A DNA stretch of 64,000 nt, from positions 186,001 to 250,000 of the forward strand of contig NW_019773648.1 in assembly GCF_001039355.2 (NCBI RefSeq), written 5' to 3'. Shown here one piece after another: positions 22,825 to 35,500 of this stretch (position 1 is the stretch's first letter; each line of letters starts with the position of its first letter). Made by a program: the position numbers and the translations under genes. The stretch is from Lingula anatina (Eukaryota; Brachiopoda; Lingulata; Lingulida; Lingulidae). The notes under the pieces were generated by a model. That model saw only the letters and a program-made list of their open reading frames with translations, did not search any database and had not been told where the DNA came from.

Positions 22825-25800
22825 AGAATTAAATCTTTACCACTAATCACAAATTATCAAATAATTTATAAAACCAAATTTACAATATCTATTTTCAAAA
22901 TTCAAGTCTAATTTTTTTTTCCACAGGAGTATGTTCTCTAAGAATATGTACACTTTGACACATTAGATCTGGTGTAAAGAACCAATTTGTATGAGATATA
23001 GGTGTATGCTAATTACATGCATTATTACTATATTTATTTAACACAGTTATGCTGGTTCTCACACATCTGATATCTACAGACATGTTTCCAGTTGGGATTG
23101 TGTGACCTAAGTAAGTATTAGCCATATCAGCAAGAAAACGGTGAGCTTACCACAGAAAGCTACAAATGTGGCTTACCTGTATTACAGTGACAGTGGGTAA
23201 GACACCAGGGAGAGTTGCTCCCTCTGATGAGATAAGAGTACTCAGGCTTAAAGAAATGGATAGTGTCAAGTTAGATCCAACTCTGCTGGATGCCTTTAGA
23301 TGATATGTTTCTTTTTTGCTGTCTTTAATCAAACACAAGGATGGGTGGAAAAATCAATTTTCACGCCTACACAAACACGTAATCTGTGCATTGTTGGTGC
23401 TACATACTAGAGACCCAACTTTTAATCAAAATTAAAGTGATGTATTACCATTCTAATAGTATTAACTCACAATTACATCTTTAATCCTAAGACAAGAATT
23501 TAAACCCCCATCCAAAATATATATAAATATACATACAACACGTTGCTTTTAAATCAAAATAATATTAAAATAAATCTAATGTGCATTTGGTTGGGTGCAT
23601 ATATAGCTTATTGTTAATTCCCTTCATGGGAAAAGAAAAACTAAATACAATGCGAAGGACATCATTGCCAAACCTTTGCCTGTGAACACAACAAATCTTC
23701 TGAGATTACAGCCTGGGATCAATACCTATCTCAACCATGCTAATACCACAAGCTCAAAATTGTAATTAACTTATACAGGAATGAGGAGTTTCTTTGCTTT
23801 ATTCACATGGGACAGGGCATAATGCAACTTTAAAATAAAACAGTGAGATGCTTTGTAAATAAAAAGAGGAGATTACTAAAGCACTAACAAATATTACTGC
23901 CACAATCAACCTTGCCTTTTACCACAATTGGGGTCATTTTACATGATGAGTAAGGTTTATATAATCGTAATTATAAATATATTACTATATTATCTGTGTA
24001 TTATTTGTAGCTGTCTTAAACATGTAAAAGCAATGTGGCTGGGAAATTCCAAGAGTCACCCTAATTGGAAAGATATGAAGATTATTTTGTTAACATTACT
24101 GTCCCTTATGGCATAACATCTAAATATACATATGTATTGAATGAATATTGACAGTATATGACAAAATACAGTATACCATTTCTTTCTAATTAAGGTTATA
24201 CTGTACTTAGCTATACATTTGGTTAATTGCAAAGTGAAATGCAAAAAAAAAGGTGCTCAGAAAAAATTTTTTGTTTTTGAAAAGTACCTATACTAGTATG
24301 TATGATTCAGTTGCCATCATATAATGACTGAAACATACCGGGGTATTACATTACCTGTCACTGTGTTGATCACACCAGTTCAGTAAAAAGCCCTCTAGAC
24401 TCACTGAGAATAAATTCAATATATTTACTATAAAAAAAAGTGTCATAGTAATGGGGGCCAGCTTATGTAGCCATATGCAATTTTTACAATAATGACAATA
24501 GAGCATAGAGAACATAGTGAACAATGAGGACAGTAAGGCATAGGATTCACAATAGCCCCTTTAAGATAAATTACAATTACCATGTTTAAGATTTACAATT
24601 ACATGCAGCATGTTTATAATTAATGCTCCTTGAACAGCAGCTGTATAGAAAGGTATAATTAAGTGGCCAACCAGTAATTTAATGTAGACCTTATTAATGT
24701 ACACTTACCTACCTATTAGTCACTGGAATCTTTTTGAAATCTGAATATACTACATGCTACTAATAATCTGTTATTGTTACATTGTTATTTTGAAATTGTT
24801 TTATACTATTTTTATCATAAACTTGGGTATTAACCTCTTGAATGACGCAAGTACTGTGAACTAGTTCAAGATGACAAACCTTATATACAGACTGTGGAGC
24901 CTCATTGTCATACTAGCCCTTTTCACGGCTAGTACTTTACAAGGCTACAAACTGAATTCAACACACAGTTTTGCTGTTGACAAAGTATGTTACTTATATA
25001 TTTATAAATGACCTAGAACACTTTTAAACATGATAAAGACATAAAACAAACTGGTGCCAACTAACAACTGTGATGCCTGGAAATGAAAAATGATATGAAC
25101 ATTGTTTTGAATGAGTAATAAGATAAAGCTGACAGTGGGAATTTAGGTATATATATAGAAAGTATGATCAATATTTGTTTCTTGGAGTGTGATGCATCAC
25201 TAATTTGTCTCTTATGTCCTTATACTGTACATAGTGCTCCCCTTTATCTAAAAAGTACAAGAAAATATATATATGCATGTCTCTGACTGCTAAGTCCCCT
25301 TTTCACTGGATTAAAACCATAACATGGTGGTTATCTATAAAAAACAACATGCTTGGTGATGCATCAATTATGCCTAAACACAAAGCTGAAAATAACTGGT
25401 AAGTGCTATAGCTAGCACATCGCTAAATGCTATGCTGAAAAAATTTCAATCATTATCTATCAACTACTAGCCAGTTTCAAACCAAATCCTGATGTTAACC
25501 CACTGAAAAAACTTGAAACTTCTGAGACATATCTCATATGCAAAATAACCTATACTGGGGCTTAAAGCAATCTATATTACTAAAATAACTGCCATCTATG
25601 TGTCAATCCTCAAAGCAAGGTTAATGAATATTCACAGAATTTCTACTTGTCAGGAATTATCATTGAGACGTCACTTGCTAACAAGGCAGCATGATTGCAA
25701 GGGATTAATTCCACACAGATATCAATATTAATTATTATGCACATTTCGATATTTCAGAGATATTATACAATAAAAACAGGCTACATCGGAGTCCATGGAA

Positions 25801-27299
25801 ACATTTATTAAAACAACCCAATATCATTACAAAATAAGCTTATATAATTAATAATATACTCTTTAAGTATCACCTAGAATAACCACAGAACACTATGAAA
25901 CCACTCTCCCTCACATTTACATGAATAATTTAAGTTCTTGTTTATATGCCAATAAGTCAATGCAGTCTCACATGGAATCTGGTAGGTGCTATTATTAACA
26001 TATATAGATTTCTCTTCATAACATCCCTATTGTTATTCTAGTAAATCCCAAGATAATTTTTGTAGTGCTGAGATTTGATCTTTGCATGAACCTTCCAATG
26101 ATAGCTGAAGTTATTCACTAAATTGGTACCTTACATGTACATTCATAAGGACTGGCAAAGAGCTTTATCAAAACTATGTTTTTTGTCAATTTTTCAAAGC
26201 ATGACAACTCTAGTATGTAAGTAATCTACAAGTGTCTTGTATTCATTTTAAGACTACTCTCTCTCAAACTTTTTAATATCTTTTTTGAGTTTTTAATATT
26301 TTTTAGAAAAAGTTTTTATTAATAAAACTGCTAAATGCAGTTGATCACTAAAGATGTAATCTCAATGATAAATAGATATGTAGAGAGAGACGGTGCAATT
26401 AGACAGGGATATCACTTTGATCGTAGTCAAAATACCTTTATCCTACAGAAATCTTGCCTGTGAAATAAAAAAAAATTGCTATGCATTACAGTTATGAGTA
26501 CTATATACTGCCCGACTAAAACCTGTAACAAAAATAATACGATCCTGTGCTAATCAGTGGTTTTCTTGTTAATTAGAAGATCTTTTGCAAAATAATGATT
26601 TAAAAGACGGAAAAAAATGGTTCATGTTGTCTTATGTGTGGGACATTATTCAAAATGTATGAAATCATCATGGTATTACAGCTATTACATGCCTCCTCAA
26701 TATTACAATGTTAAAATCATATTAAACATGCTTCTTTTCCTGGGGATGGGGGATGGAGGAAGGTGGGGTTGGGGAGGGGGAGGGGGAAGGAATGCTGAGC
26801 CATGAAAATAGCTATATTTAAATTTGTAGCTGGGGTTCTAAAAAACAATGGTGTGATTTTCACTGTTATAATATGTGGCAACCAAACATTTCATTATAAT
26901 ATACAGGCATATGACCCCTCACGATTTTTAAAAGCACTGACAGTCAGGGCAAATATTAATTATTATATAATTGAAGAAGTGGGTGTTTACATATCTGTTC
27001 GTGTTTCACTATCTTGTTTATATCCTATGAAGTAAAATTAAGGTTTTAAACTTACTGCCAAAATCTCTACACTACACACACCAACTTGACAAATGCCATA
27101 TGTAATGTGCTAACAGCTGCCTCAGGCAGTTCACAGAGCCAGAGGCAAAGAAGCAAAAGCAAAGACCCGTCGGCAACCTATTTTAAACAGGAAATGATGT
27201 TTATACCTCCAAAGCAGCTCGATATAATCTTCATATTAAACCCTAAACAAAACGAACCCATTTTAAACCAAGAGACTAGTATTAAGCTCATATACCTAC
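22825..27299 (-). other. SNAP-25 5' intron
   Basis: About 4.5 kb without a supported coding exon. A good minus-strand donor (AATACAG|gtaagc, boundary 23177/23176) could mark an optional 5' UTR exon, but no acceptor could be paired with confidence. AT-rich filler otherwise. Confidence 0.4.
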
Positions 27300-27376
27300 C
27301 TTGATCTGAGCTACTACACAAAATTATATTTATTTGCCCTCGGAGGATGTTGTCTGCTTACAAAATATGGCGCTCA
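27300..27376 (-). other. Probable SNAP-25 5' UTR exon
   Basis: On the minus strand, CTCAGATCAAG|gtaggtat at 27300/27299 is a strong donor immediately downstream of a CRE-bearing, locally GC-richer stretch. It is the best candidate for the first non-coding exon feeding the acceptor at 22010. The transcription start is not determined by the sequence. Confidence 0.45.
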
Positions 27377-27384
27377 TGACGTCA
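27377..27384. promoter_or_regulatory. Perfect cAMP response element TGACGTCA
   Basis: The palindromic CRE sits between the divergent SNAP-25 and ZNF106 genes, about 80 bp upstream of the SNAP-25 donor at 27300. CREB/ATF factors bind this motif in animals. ATGGCG motifs reminiscent of YY1 sites lie at 27366-27371 and 27546-27551. Occupancy cannot be judged from sequence. Confidence 0.55.
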
Positions 27385-28545
27385 CTGGCAGAAAAATCTT
27401 TTCAAACAATAATAAGGTAGCGAAATATACGTTTTAGTGCATGGACATATGGTTAGTCATGTCACCAAATAAATCTACGGCAATAAGCATTTTCTAATAT
27501 TTAGTTAACATACATCTCATTTTACCCAGCATACACTGCTGTGGCATGGCGGAAACTCGGATTCAAGCGATAATATTCAAATATAGAAGCTACTGAATAA
27601 CTTGACTTGCTTTGCTCGTTAGATATATCGGTAAGGCTTAGAAAACACGAGTCGTTTTGGATATCATTAGTGATATGTGCGTCTTTTGTTTTAATTGTTC
27701 ACTGCAACAAGCTTTGAATAAGCTTATCACCGAGAGGTCATTGAGTTGTTTACATTTTGACGTTCGGGCACCCAGGCGGTGAATGATTGACATAATGAAG
27801 TCAAAGAACGAGTGAGATAAATAGCTGAAATATATACCAGTCCCATTATTTAACTTCGGTTTGAATTCATCTAGTACTTTGTAGTAATTTGAAACACGTT
27901 ACTGCACTATTGCCGCAGTATTTCTTCCTTTGGACATGGAGTACGAGTTGCATACTTTGAATATTGCCGAGATTTTAATCAAATCAAAAATATTTTAAGA
28001 GCATATTTATTAATATGGATTCCCATCGGCCGTGTAAATTTCCTCACTGGTCAACATTTAGAAGAAGTTTGTGAGTAGTTTTGGGTTGTAATGAGTGTAG
28101 TTCAACCTTGGCATGTGGGGATATCAAAGTGAATGTTCTTAATTGTTATGGTTTATTTGATATTAAATAACATTTTGTTTTATTTTCTAGAGATGTGAAT
28201 GGATGAAATTATAATGGCATCCTTTTCAGTGGAAAATATATATAATACAATGTGTTTGAAGTCAACACTGGATGAAAGTTTAAATGTCAATTTTTATGAC
28301 ATTTTCTTGTGAACAAAATGCAGGATCATTTCTAAATTACAATCATTTTAAATTGAAGAAAACTTTTTGAGCAAGTGCATGATAAGTACCATTTTAGAGC
28401 AAAACAAAATACTTTAATATTCAGAATCCTGCAGGAATGTTTATGAATAACAAGAAGTATAAAAAAGAGGTTAAGATCATGTAACTTTTTACTGACAAAA
28501 CAATAGACATTATTTTTTTATTATAGGATCAGACCTGTGATTGAT
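27385..28545 (+). promoter_or_regulatory. Shared promoter region and ZNF106 5' UTR
   Basis: No coding sequence. Possible ZNF106 leader donors are ATCG|gtaagg at 27630/27631 and GTTT|gtgagt at 28070/28071. The acceptor ttttattatag at 28526 opens the exon carrying the ZNF106 start codon. The interval between the two transcription units appears to be only a few hundred bp. Confidence 0.45.
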
Positions 28546-29588
28546 ATGGGAGACAGTGAAGCACAGCCAAGCAAAGATGTACAAAAAGAAAAGGAGGGAA
28601 ATAAATGTGACTTGTGCAATATTTGCTACTTGAATGATAGTGTAAGTCAAGCAGAGAATAAACACCTTGATTTTCATTTTCATTGCACTTCATTATAGTA
28701 GTTATTGATTGTTGTTGTAAATTTGAGTTTGTTTTCAGCTTTTTGATACATGTCTTATTTATATTATATACACTTGATGGTTGAAATTAAGCAGCCAGGT
28801 TGAATTATAATAATAGCATTAGCCCCCCTTCCCCCATTTGCTCTGCTGGAAGCCTGTTGTCTTAAGTAAAATAGTTGCAGTGCAAATGATTTTATTTCAT
28901 AGTAATCATGTTAATTGTACTATTTTTGTATTGAAAAACATTCACAGAAATAAGTACTAGTACATTTTTGTTTACTGCCTTGTACATTTTAATGCCTTGT
29001 AGTATGTGAAGTATTGACAGCAAGAAAGCAATTAATACCATTAGAATTATGCTTTGCAAAAAAGGAGATCATTTTAAAATAGAAAAGGAGGAAAAAGAAA
29101 TAAATTTCCCTAAATAGAAAAGATAAAGATAGAAAAGGATTTTATATTTAGGATCTGCTTGAACACTATTGGTCCTTAATGCACCACATCAGACTGGAGC
29201 AGAGAAAAAGGTAATTTGATCTTGCAAAAATAAAAAATATATTCCTATTCAAAAGTTTGCCTCAATCTCCTTCAGATATTGATGGAATTTATATTATTCC
29301 ATCATTATTACCAATGTAAAAAGCAAAGTTCATAACAATGATATATTGTTAAGTAGAAATTCAGTTTTACATTGCACACTTCAGTTTCATTGGTTGAAGA
29401 TAAGTTGTTTTTTGTACAATTTTTAATTTTCTTCAATTTAGAAATTCCGTCCATACTTGCTCGCTATGCTGTGAATCATGTCCAACGTTGCCAGAATATA
29501 GCAAACACCTAAATAATGACAGACATCGCAGGAGGGTGGAAGAAGAGCGTAAAAATAAGACAACTTCATCTGCTTCCAAAACTTCCAG
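28546..29588 (+). other. ZNF106 exons encoding the two N-terminal zinc fingers
   Basis: Finger 1 spans the first two coding exons: CDLCNICY, then DLLEHYWSLMHH (C-x2-C ... H-x6-H spacing). Finger 2 lies in 29442-29588: CSLCCESCPTLPEYSKHL with HLNNDRH, followed by a basic Arg-rich helix. Both match the paired fingers at the start of vertebrate ZNF106, the type that often binds double-stranded RNA. Confidence 0.85.
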
Positions 29589-32500
29589 GTATGTGTGTGA
29601 TGGGGTCCAGTCGTTAACATACTTTATTCAGGAGTTTTTGCTTGTTGTTATTTCCATGAACTTTGATTCCTTTTTTGAAAGACAAATTGATAAAAAAAGT
29701 TCTTAGTCTAATTTAACTTACTGCTTGCTTTAAAAAATATGTCAACTGTGCAATTAAAATCATTTTTACATCAAAATAGAATAAAAATGCTGTGCTGTGT
29801 GTAATTTTAGGTCATTTACTACCGATGACCAAAGGTCACCAAATTCTCATACTGATGGTGTTGAAGAGAACTTTGACAATGACTACGTATGTCAACAGTC
29901 GAATGTCAAAATGGGACCCCAGTGGCAGAACACAAACACAGGCAGTTATAATCAGAAGTGGGGCAAGCATCGAAACTGGAAACGGAACATTTCTCCCAAC
30001 TCAAATTTTGACTCGAGGTCACAGTGGAATGGAAATAGGGATGGAATGTATGAGGAAAGAAAAAGTCCTCTTCCTCCCAATAAATGGCATGGGATGGACC
30101 CCCCTCACAGTAATTGGCAAGGAATGGAAACCCATTCCCTTTATAACTGGCAAGAAATGGATCCCCCTCACAAGAATTGGGAAGGAATGGAACCCCCTCC
30201 CCACAATAGCTGGCAAGGCAATTACCAGCGTGGTGGTCATGGAAGAGGTGGTTATTCCAGTCACTGGAGAGGTAATTTGTCCTGGAGGCCAAACAACAGG
30301 GACAAAGGCTCAAGAAATTCTTCACTGAATACATCTGGTAATTTAAACAGGAGCTTCAGCCCTGTGCACTTTCAAAACAGTTTTTCAAATAATAGTGGAT
30401 TGAACTGGAGCAGACAGAATACTTCTGTGACCAACAGTAGCAGAAGTTACAGTCCTGATTTCAGTGACAATAGCTATGAAGGTGGCATTGACTTTAACAG
30501 AACTGTGCAAAATCATTCTTTGAATGCTGATAGAAGTTTTGGTGGCCCTCCCAGCAGAAACGGACAAGATATGAAAAAACAAAGAAGTAAGAATAAAAAC
30601 AGTCCAGGATCTAGAAAATCTATAAAAAACAAGGGAAATTTCAGGTACCACAGATCTGAGAGTCCTAGGTATAGTCCAAGAAAACCTGAAAAAGATTCAT
30701 CTGTGGTGCTGCCTTGTAAATCTGTAGGTTTAGAAAAGTCTGGGAATAAAGGTTCGAGAGAAAAGGATAAAACAAATTCATTAAACAGTAGTAGAAATAA
30801 AAGTCAAATTAACAGTGGTGCAAGCTATCAGAAAAGCAGCATGTCTGATAATAACAGTGGTGGTGTTAAAGTAGAACAAATTAAAAGTACCCCAAGGCAA
30901 AGAAGCATGTCTTCAGATTCTTCCAAGATTACTGAAAAATATTCAGCTTCGCCTGTAACCACTTTTGAAAATAGAAAAAGGACAAATTCATTAAATAATG
31001 TCAAACTGACAAGTGAGTCCAATGCTCCCAAAAAGATGGATAAAGTGAAAGAAATGGAGTCAAAGTCCAGCTTGCCTGATAGCAAGCATTCCTCAGTGTT
31101 AGCCAGAGCTGAAGCTGTGTGTAAGGAGATAAGAGAGAGACGCTTACTGAAACAGAAGCAAATTCAAGAAGCTGGGGTAGCTGAGATCTCGACAGGAAGA
31201 AATCAAATGAATCCTCTTACTGATCAGGATAACCCAGAGACAAATAACGGGAAACAGCCAGAGAAGATGGGCACAAAAGTTGACACTTTTCACAGTTTGA
31301 GTACAAATAGCAAACCAGTAGGTCTTCCAGAGCAGTCTGAGAAAAATGGTGCTGATGAAAGCTCTTCTCAGACTTTAAGTCAGTATGGCAAGCAAGCAGC
31401 TTTACCTGACACTCTGAAGAAACAGTTATGGAAAACCAAACTGGGTGGAAAGCTTTTGAGATCTTCCAGTGATCCTTATGACAAAGATACCTTGATTAAA
31501 ATGGTAAATGCTCCAAGGTCCAGGAAAGACCAAATGCGTCTAGCACAAATGCTGAAAACTAAACCCCAGTTGAAGTCACAAAGGAGGTTTAATCTTGCCT
31601 TAGAACCTCCAGCAAGTGTGGACGAAACCAAAGACTTGGAGATGGAAGACCTTCCTGAAGAGGTGAGAAATCAGATAGCTCACCTCATTGAGCTAGACGT
31701 CCAAAGTGAAGACGGTCAACAAAATCAAGAGATCTCAGAACCAAATGTGGAGTCCATTTCAGGAGATCCACCTTTACAGTTGCTAGATCTATATTCTGCT
31801 TCAGTTGAGAAGAGTTTGGATACCACAAAAGATGCCTCATATATTCCCTCTTCCTCTTCACAAACTCCAATATCTACCCTGTCATCTAACATAGCTGGAA
31901 AGAGTTTGGATACAACAAAAGTTGCCACATGTATTCCCTCCTCATCCTCATCACAAACTATTTTAACTACCCATTCATCATATATAGATAATACAGATGG
32001 AAAGAGTTTAGATACAACAAAAGATGCCACATTAAAACCCCTTTCCTCATCCCAAACCCCTTTAACTACTCATTCATCTTATATGGCTGGAGAATTGGCA
32101 AAGAATTCAAACTCTGAAGGTATCCTTCCTGTTCAGCCCCAAGAAGTCACAGTCAAGAAAGAGCCAGTAGATAATTTCATAGATGAATCTCTAAACAGAC
32201 TTAATGCAGCAATTTCAGACTTCAAGAAAGAGAGGGTAGCAACTGATGTCACCACCAGTAGCACTATTGAGGTCACATCAAAGAGGAAAAGAACATCTTC
32301 AGTCAATGTGAGTTTTTTTTTTTTTTTTTTTTTTTTTGGGGGGGGGGGGGGGGCTTTCATTATGTCATGAATAGTTTATTGATGAGGTTAGGGTACAGAC
32401 CTCCTTCCCACTCTCCAACTGTCAGGTTCAGAATCTATTGAATATATTGAACAGTTTTTCCTCTCATTTTGCCAGCCAAAAATATCAATAACATGTGCTG

Positions 32501-35500
32501 TGGGACGCAATAGAAAGCCACTGTTTACATAACATCAAAAAAGTTTTCATCCTGAGCAGGTGGCATTTTTCACAATGAACCATTTGAAAGGTAATTTCAC
32601 TAATAATTTTGTTTTTCAGCCAGAGGAGACTCTCTCAGAAACCACAACAGAAAAAATGGATCCAAAACGCTTCAAAATATCCAGTTCTTCTCCCTCTACT
32701 ACTGCCAGTGTCAGTCCTTCATGCCTGCAGCCAGTCTGCCAAACTGAACATGTCAGTGTGGGACCCAGGCCAGAGATGGCTCTTCCTAGCTCACAGCTGG
32801 AAGCTGAAGTATTGAAGAATCTGAAAAAAGAGCCAGTTCCTGATGAACATTCCATGACAGATGCTATTACACAGCCAATAAATCAGACCCAAGGAAGTAT
32901 TGACATTCCATCAGGCCAGGTCCCTGTGAGGTCTTTCACTTCTCTCTCAGGAACAGAGTCTGAACCAAACCAATTGACCCCACAGCCAGGTGCAACCTCT
33001 GCACAGGAATATCACTGTATGGGAAAGGTAATTAAACCACAGAATAGTGATTGTGGTGTAGAAAATAGTATTGAACTACTGAAATCACCACTAGCCCCAG
33101 GTCTGAGATAATACAGCTGGGACATTGAAATCTGGATCTCACTGGCCAGAAAGGTTATACAGTAATATATGAAGATTTCAATTTTAGGCATTATTTACAA
33201 GATCTGCCTACTAGTGCCAGTATCTGTGTGCCCAGTGGGAAGCACAAGAATATCACACACTGAAATCTCTTAATTAAAACTATGTATATTGATCCTACAA
33301 AATATGACCTAAGTTCATATAAATTGCACAGCAATGGTTTATTCATGCATTGGAGCATTTCCATTATAGAAAAAAGCAAGGCAATTTTGGGGTATGAATT
33401 GGGTTCTCAATGAGATAAATGTAAGATTTTGAAGAAGAGTTAAGGGTGCATTCTTGGCAATCTGTTTTAGTTCAAAACTTAAGAACACACTCAACAGACT
33501 GGGGAAAATAGACGACGATCATATTTAGAGGACAATTTCAACTGCAATATTTGATCAAAGGATTCCAGTCTAGAGCACTCTACCTCCACTACAGAGATAG
33601 TGTCTGAGATAAAGAGTGATTAGAGAGGCTTTTTATATGAAGCAGTAAGAATCATTAGGTATGCTAACATGATACAGTTTGACTGGAAATGTCCCTTCTC
33701 AGTTTCTATTCAAATTTGGCTCAATGCTGAAATGGACTTACCAGTCTTTCCCAGAGATTTGTTTTCTATATTTACATGTCAGTTAATTTTATTTCAAGGT
33801 ACTTGAGATCTCATTAAAGGAGGAGGAACTGAGAAAACAAATGCAAGATGTAGATAAACATATTGAGAAGTGTGCTGTCATCTTAGAGAAAACCAGGATT
33901 AAGATGGATGTCCTCAAGCAGAAAAAAGCTGAGGTAAAAGCATGTAAACAGTTTTGTGATGCATTATAGATTATCACAATTAAAGATCTCTCTTATAAAA
34001 CCCTGCATGGATGTAACATATTTGATTGTGATTCTTGACTATGATAATTCTATCATGAAAGTGATGGCCTTTCGTAGGTTTGAAAAAATATATTTTGTTG
34101 ATCAATATATTTTTTATCTTTTAAAGAGCTTCTTTCAATGTATCTTTTGTCGATATATTTTTCAGCTTCTTAAAGAAGAAGAAGAACTCAGAAACTGTAG
34201 GATGCATATTTTGCATGGGGCAGTACAGAACAGTAACAAAGGAACATCAGAGTCCAGTTTTTCCCTCACGAGTGTTACTCCCAGTGTCCTGGAGCAATCA
34301 GAAGCCCCCCTGTCTGGTCCTTGCTCCAGTACCATAGAAATAGACGTGAGTGTGATCAAATCTGAGCCTCCAGATGATAGCCACTGTGAACCAGACACCA
34401 GTATGGAGCTAGGGTGGAATGTTTCTGCTGCTGACAGTTCTATTGGCCTTGGTGATCATGTGGACCAAACCAGCTCTGTCCTGTCAGTGTCACAGCTCTC
34501 AGGAACTCAGCCACCTGCTGACAGGGATTGGAGTAAAAATTTAAGGAGGAAAAAGATGGAAAGTGACAAAGGTCAGAAGTTGAAGAATGATCATTCAGAA
34601 GAAGTCGTCACCTCATCAACCACATTACCACTGTCGGAAATTGTAAAAAATAAGCAGATCACAGGTGAGAGCTGCAAGGATAGCCTTGACTTGAGTGGGA
34701 CCAAGAGTGACACAAGCAAGGGGGGAAATTCAGAACTATCAAAAAAGAGGACCAAAAAGCAAGAGAAGAAAATGAAACAACTTGGTGGAATTGGAAAAGT
34801 GGGTGAGGGCAACATGGCAGCTTCCACTGAAGCAACAGAACACTCCAACCTGCCATACACTATGCAGTACATGGGAATTCTAGAAGAGAACGAGGAGTTG
34901 TCCTTAGAAGAAATGGCTGTCAATTTTGCTGAGCAACAACATGCATCGTATTTATTTCTGGAAGAGTCTGATTTTGAAAAGCAGACAAATTGCTCCTTGT
35001 CAGACAGTGAAGTTCTCCACACAGCAGAGAGATTAGTGAACAATCCAATGGTGTCTTCTTGGAATACCAATGATTCTTTCCAAGATAATGTACAGGACTC
35101 TAATTATGGAACTTTGTCCAGTAGCTCAGGGCTGTTATCTGGAAGTGAAGTTTTCAAGAAACCACCATCTCCTAAATTCTCTCCTAAATTACCTAAAAAA
35201 AGGCAACAGGAGACAGTTGTGACCAGCCCGCAAGGCAAAAATAAAACCCGTCAGATTAGCCCGTCACGCTCTTCCAAGACCCGTAGTAAAACCACTGAAA
35301 GTTCAAATAATCTGGATAGAATCACAGAGGTTTCATCAGAGGAAAATGCTGAAAACTCAAAAAGTAAGAGGAAGTGTAAAAAGAAAGTATCAGAAATTTA
35401 CCCTGATCCTGCATCTCCTGTTAAGAAGAAACTAAAAACAAAACGTCAGAGAAATAGAACTTTATCAAAACCAGATGTATATGACATCAGTTCAGAGAGT

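Noticed and set aside
22551-22850. 99-codon minus-strand open frame
   Set aside because: It is mostly the 166-bp inverted-repeat element.
29792-30334. Long open frames in other frames or on the other strand of the ZNF106 giant exon
   Set aside because: They are shadows of the true frame. The real frame is fixed by splice phase on both sides and by zinc-finger continuity.
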